Position numbers and translations under genes: made by a program. From positions 1 through 32,680 of the forward strand of contig CAYZCL010000014.1 in NCBI GenBank assembly GCA_964476595.1: a stretch of 32,680 nt of DNA, given 5' to 3'. The stretch comes from JALSRD01 sp964476595. GTDB lineage: Bacteria; Desulfobacterota; Desulfobacteria; Desulfobacterales; JALSRD01. Of this stretch, positions 29,296 to 32,680 are shown piece after piece. Under the pieces are notes generated by a model. That model did no database searches. It saw nothing but the letters and a program-made list of their open reading frames with translations, and had not been told where the DNA came from. How positions within the stretch are numbered: position 1 is the stretch's first letter; each line of letters starts with the position of its first letter.

Positions 29296-32200
29296 ATGAA
29301 GAATCGCAAAGTGCATCGGAATATAGGTACGGAAAAAACAAACGGCGGATTGTTTCGACCTCAACACCTCAAGACAACCATTGCCGTGTCTCTGGTCTTC
29401 GCGTGCTTTTTGTGGGTCATGGGAGTCATCTCGGCCTGGGCCATCGAAATCAGTCAGACACCCATGGCACGGAAAATCATGCCGGCGCCGGCCAATATCA
29501 TGTTCATCCTGGACAACTCGGGTAGTATGGACTGGGAGATGATGGTGGCCGGGCAAGACAATGGAACCTTTCCCGGACCCGATGGCGGGTACACGTACGT
29601 TTTCAGCGATCCGGGCGACAATAATTACGACCCGACCAGCTGGTGGGGTAATAGCGTCGAGGACCTCAACCCAGGCCTGTGGAAAGCGCAATGGAACGGA
29701 TACAACCGCATGTACTACAACCCCGAGGTCAACTATCAGCCGTGGCCGGGAATGCAGGATGTGGATATCGACAACGATCTGACCCAGGTACGTTCGAATC
29801 CGTATCGTGCCGGTGACACTTTCGACTTGACTGCACAATACCAGCAGGTGGCGGGCAGAGTTGAGACCGAAGTGATCGTCGACAACACGGACCCGGAATT
29901 CTCCAAATCCGATGACACGGACCCGCAGCCTGCCGATGCGCCGCACTGGGGATCGGCCTCGTATGACAACCAGTGGGGGAGCGACTATTATTATAGCCAG
30001 CCGACCGATGCGGATGGCAATGCCTGGGCGAGGTGGACGCCCGATCTTCCCCAAGCCGGAACTTACGAAGTGTTTGCGTGGTATCGCACCCTGGACAGCC
30101 GGGAGGATGATGTCACTTATGACATCATGCACGACGGTACGACTACGACGGTTTCCACCATCGGCAACGAGGCGGGGGGTGTCCAGATCAGCCACAATTC
30201 GGATGATGGCCAGGGGGACCAGTGGATTTCACTGGGATCCTTCGATTTTGTCGCCGATGGCACCGAATACGTGCAACTCAATTCCGTTCACACCAAAGAC
30301 GGTTGCTGCAAATATACGGCAGATGCCGTAAGGTTTGTCATGCCGGTATCTCCCATCCGCATCAGCAACGCCCACTACTATGCATGGGATGACGCCGATG
30401 ACGATGGCGAGGTAGACAACCTGGAAATCTACCTGGTCAACTTCGAAGAAGACAACGGGAACTGGGTTCGCAGGTATTACCAGTTCGACGACAAGAACGG
30501 CAATGACGAAGTAGAAGACGAAGAACTGATTGCAGTCGATTCAGGCAGCGTTCCCGATTCCATCAAACCCAAGATTTACGACGATACCGGCACGAATGTT
30601 CTACGCGAGAAAACAGACCGCGAGGACCTTCAGAATTTTGCCAATTGGTATTCTTTCTACCGTCGCCGAGAGCTTACGGCTAAAGCGGCGGTGGCCCGGG
30701 CCATCAACAGCATGGAGGGCGTGCAGGTCGGTTTGTACACCATCAATTACTATAGCGGGTATCACCCGGTTCGGCAAACGGTGCTGCCGGTGCATCTGGA
30801 CACCAACGCCATCGTGGTGGACAACAAGGACAGTGCATTTTCTGTGAGTGGTAGCTGGAGTGAATCGGGGTCTCCCAATGAGTGGGAAGACAGTGCATAT
30901 TACACAACGACCGTCGGAGATTCCGCCACTTGGCGGCCTGATATACCACAAGACGGCACATACAACGTCTATGCCTGGTGGAACTGTTACAACTATCGCG
31001 ATCGATTGGCGGAATACACCATCGAGTACGACGGCGGCACGGATACCGTCGTTAAAAACCAGCGCGAAGAGGGGGGCAACGTCTGTGGAGAGTGGGTGTT
31101 GCTCGGGACTTACCATTTCTCCGAGGGAACTTCCGGTTCCGTAACCGTTACCCGCCGCGGCAGTGGAGGCGATTACGGAAGCAGCACGGTTGCGGACGCT
31201 GTCATGTTTGAACCGGTCAGTGGATCGGTCAACGTCGACGAAACCGACAGCTTGCTGTCTTTGCTATACGATATCGACTCCGCCGGCGGAACGCCCCTGC
31301 GGGACGCTCTTTTGAACGTGGGGCGATACTATAACCAGGACGACGGATACAGTGGAAACCTGGGAGATTCTCCGTTGGCGTCCGAAGAAGACGGCGGTGC
31401 ATGCCAGCAGTCTTTTACGATTCTGATGACAGACGGCTACTATAACGGCCCGAGTCCCGGGGTCGGCAACCAGGACAGCGGTGAGGGGGCTCCGTATGAA
31501 GACAATTACAGCGACACGCTGGCGGATGTCGCCATGAAATACTACAAGGAAGACTTGGCGTCCGGTTTGCCGGATCAGATCCCGGCTGGGTTCTGTGATA
31601 AGGCCACGTGGCAGCACATGGTGACCTATACCGTTTCTTTTGGCGTGCACGGGACCCTGACTCCCCAGGACAACGATGGCGACGGCAAGGAGGATGACCC
31701 GTGTTTTCTGGATGACAGTACTCCGGATCCCGTGTGGCCTCAGCCGGTGGCCAACGATCCTACCGCGGTCGATGATCTGTGGCACGCTGCGGTTAATGGC
31801 CGGGGGCAGTTTTTCTCCGCCTCTGACCCCGACGAGTTGGTCGACGCTCTGGTGGCCGTACTGGAAAATATAGAATCGCGAACCGCTTCAGGCTCGTCAA
31901 TTGCCGCCAACGGCGAGGACCTGAAAACCGGAGCCGCCCTTTACCAGGCCCAGTACGATCCTTCCAACTGGACGGGTGATCTGCTGGCCTACTCGGTGAA
32001 TCCGGTCACCGGTGAGATCCAGGTAGACAGCCCGTTGTGGTCCGCCGCTGACGCCTTGCAGGCAGTCGATGCCGATAGCCGGTCCATCGTCACTTACGAT
32101 GGCTCCGGCGCCGGCATTCCGTTTCGTATTGACGAACTGACAAACGACCAGAAAGATATACTCGATACAGACTGGGCAACGGATATTTCCAGGGCGACCG

Positions 32201-32680
32201 ACATGGTCAACTATTTGCGGGGAGAGGAAATATCGGGTTTCCGCCCACGATCCCGGAAGCTTGGAGATTTGGTGCACTCCGCACCGCTGCTGGTGCACGG
32301 GGCGTTAGCCGAAAATGACGGCATCGACAACGACCTCGACGGAGAAATCGACGAGAGCGGCGAACGACGCATGGGCACGATTTTCGTCGGTGGGAACGAC
32401 GGCATGTTGCACGCCTTCAATGCCGAGACCGGCGAAGAACGTTTCGCATATATTCCCAATATTCTGTTCAGCAATCTGCCCGACTTGACCGATAACGCAT
32501 ATGAACACCGGTTTTACGTCGACCTGTCGCCGTCAGCCAAAGAGATTTCAGACAGCGAGACCATTCTGATCGGCGGCTTGGGGGCGGGCGGCCGGGGCTA
32601 TTTTGCGCTCAACGTCAACAATGCATATACAATCAGCGGCAATGCAGAGTCGACGGTGGCCAACATGGTGCTGTGGGAAT
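29296..32680 (+). CDS. pilY1: Type IV pilus tip adhesin PilY1-like (5' part, runs off window)
   Basis: The frame is open from the ATG at 29296 to the last base, giving 1128 residues without a stop. Residues about 27-49 are a signal-anchor segment. A von Willebrand A domain starts with the MIDAS motif DNSGS (Asp73-Ser77), and its later strand LMTDGYYNG is near 713, so the domain is stretched to over 600 residues. Two inserted modules explain this: about 196-349 and about 510-640. Each has a W-x-P-x-x-P-x-x-G-x-Y motif and ends in ADAV-F, like golvesin/xanthan-lyase C-terminal domains. Asp-rich calcium-type loops lie at 365-375 (DDADDDGEVDN), near 794 and near 1012. The PilY1 beta-propeller begins with QYDPSNWTGDLLAY and GDLVHSAPLL. 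It is exported to the pilus tip or cell surface. Confidence 0.93.
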   Translation, partial: MKNRKVHRNIGTEKTNGGLFRPQHLKTTIAVSLVFACFLWVMGVISAWAIEISQTPMARKIMPAPANIMFILDNSGSMDWEMMVAGQDNGTFPGPDGGYTYVFSDPGDNNYDPTSWWGNSVEDLNPGLWKAQWNGYNRMYYNPEVNYQPWPGMQDVDIDNDLTQVRSNPYRAGDTFDLTAQYQQVAGRVETEVIVDNTDPEFSKSDDTDPQPADAPHWGSASYDNQWGSDYYYSQPTDADGNAWARWTPDLPQAGTYEVFAWYRTLDSREDDVTYDIMHDGTTTTVSTIGNEAGGVQISHNSDDGQGDQWISLGSFDFVADGTEYVQLNSVHTKDGCCKYTADAVRFVMPVSPIRISNAHYYAWDDADDDGEVDNLEIYLVNFEEDNGNWVRRYYQFDDKNGNDEVEDEELIAVDSGSVPDSIKPKIYDDTGTNVLREKTDREDLQNFANWYSFYRRRELTAKAAVARAINSMEGVQVGLYTINYYSGYHPVRQTVLPVHLDTNAIVVDNKDSAFSVSGSWSESGSPNEWEDSAYYTTTVGDSATWRPDIPQDGTYNVYAWWNCYNYRDRLAEYTIEYDGGTDTVVKNQREEGGNVCGEWVLLGTYHFSEGTSGSVTVTRRGSGGDYGSSTVADAVMFEPVSGSVNVDETDSLLSLLYDIDSAGGTPLRDALLNVGRYYNQDDGYSGNLGDSPLASEEDGGACQQSFTILMTDGYYNGPSPGVGNQDSGEGAPYEDNYSDTLADVAMKYYKEDLASGLPDQIPAGFCDKATWQHMVTYTVSFGVHGTLTPQDNDGDGKEDDPCFLDDSTPDPVWPQPVANDPTAVDDLWHAAVNGRGQFFSASDPDELVDALVAVLENIESRTASGSSIAANGEDLKTGAALYQAQYDPSNWTGDLLAYSVNPVTGEIQVDSPLWSAADALQAVDADSRSIVTYDGSGAGIPFRIDELTNDQKDILDTDWATDISRATDMVNYLRGEEISGFRPRSRKLGDLVHSAPLLVHGALAENDGIDNDLDGEIDESGERRMGTIFVGGNDGMLHAFNAETGEERFAYIPNILFSNLPDLTDNAYEHRFYVDLSPSAKEISDSETILIGGLGAGGRGYFALNVNNAYTISGNAESTVANMVLWE

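Noticed and set aside
29296..32680. Possible frameshift in pilY1 given its unusual length
   Set aside because: I read the frame codon by codon from 29296 to the window end and found no stop. Domain motifs of PilY1 occur in order in the same frame.

Overview
The window is a GC-rich bacterial chromosome segment. Gene content suggests an anaerobic Desulfobacterota-type organism (Desulfobacterales-like). The pointers are a GltD-like flavoprotein ending in a cysteine pair, an ETF-linked dimethylglycine-dehydrogenase-like enzyme, citryl-CoA-lyase-like proteins, and a FimT/PilW/PilV/PilX/PilY1 cluster. The taxonomy is inferred from gene content only. There are no rRNA or tRNA genes, CRISPR arrays or insertion sequences that I can see.

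Layout. 1-1897 (+): the 3' end of an NAD(P)H/FAD oxidoreductase, then a pentapeptide-repeat protein ending in a channel-like membrane module. 1924-4687 (-): a GT4 glycosyltransferase downstream of pyruvate kinase (pyk), divergent from a DeoR-type regulator (4867-5649, +). 5713-19610 (+): a run of ten catabolic and transport genes: etfB, etfA, a DMGDH/sarcosine-dehydrogenase-like enzyme, a three-gene ABC importer of the putative 2-aminoethylphosphonate (AEP) type, two overlapping citrate-synthase-fold genes, an AEP transaminase (phnW) and a CoA-acylating aldehyde dehydrogenase. 19670-21225 (+): a tight trio of PHPT1/Janus-like, ASCH and Nudix genes. 21314-22219 (-): a LysR regulator. 22492-23754 (+): a secreted TIGR03790-type protein. 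23818-24003 (-): a 61-residue unknown. 24322-25992 (+): a UDP/GDP-sugar dehydrogenase. 26057-26524 (-): a DUF1232/J-domain membrane protein. 26956 to the end (+): a minor-pilin operon (fimT, pilW, pilV, pilX) and a large, incomplete pilY1.

Most interesting system. Genes 5713-19610 read as one metabolic programme. An AEP-type importer brings in an aminophosphonate. The DMGDH-like enzyme, with ETF as electron acceptor, could remove N-methyl groups. PhnW would transaminate AEP to phosphonoacetaldehyde. The acylating dehydrogenase would then make an acyl-CoA, possibly phosphonoacetyl-CoA, because no phosphonatase (PhnX), PhnY or PhnA is present here. Two citrate-synthase-like subunits with altered active-site residues could act on that thioester. 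The families and gene order are visible or recognised; the joined pathway is inference. A conventional alternative is that PhnX is encoded elsewhere and the dehydrogenase handles acetaldehyde.

The pil region has visibly lower GC than the rest. It is preceded by an AT-rich control region holding three alternating copies of an 8-mer spaced about one helical turn apart. PilY1 carries two carbohydrate-binding-like modules inside its von Willebrand A domain.
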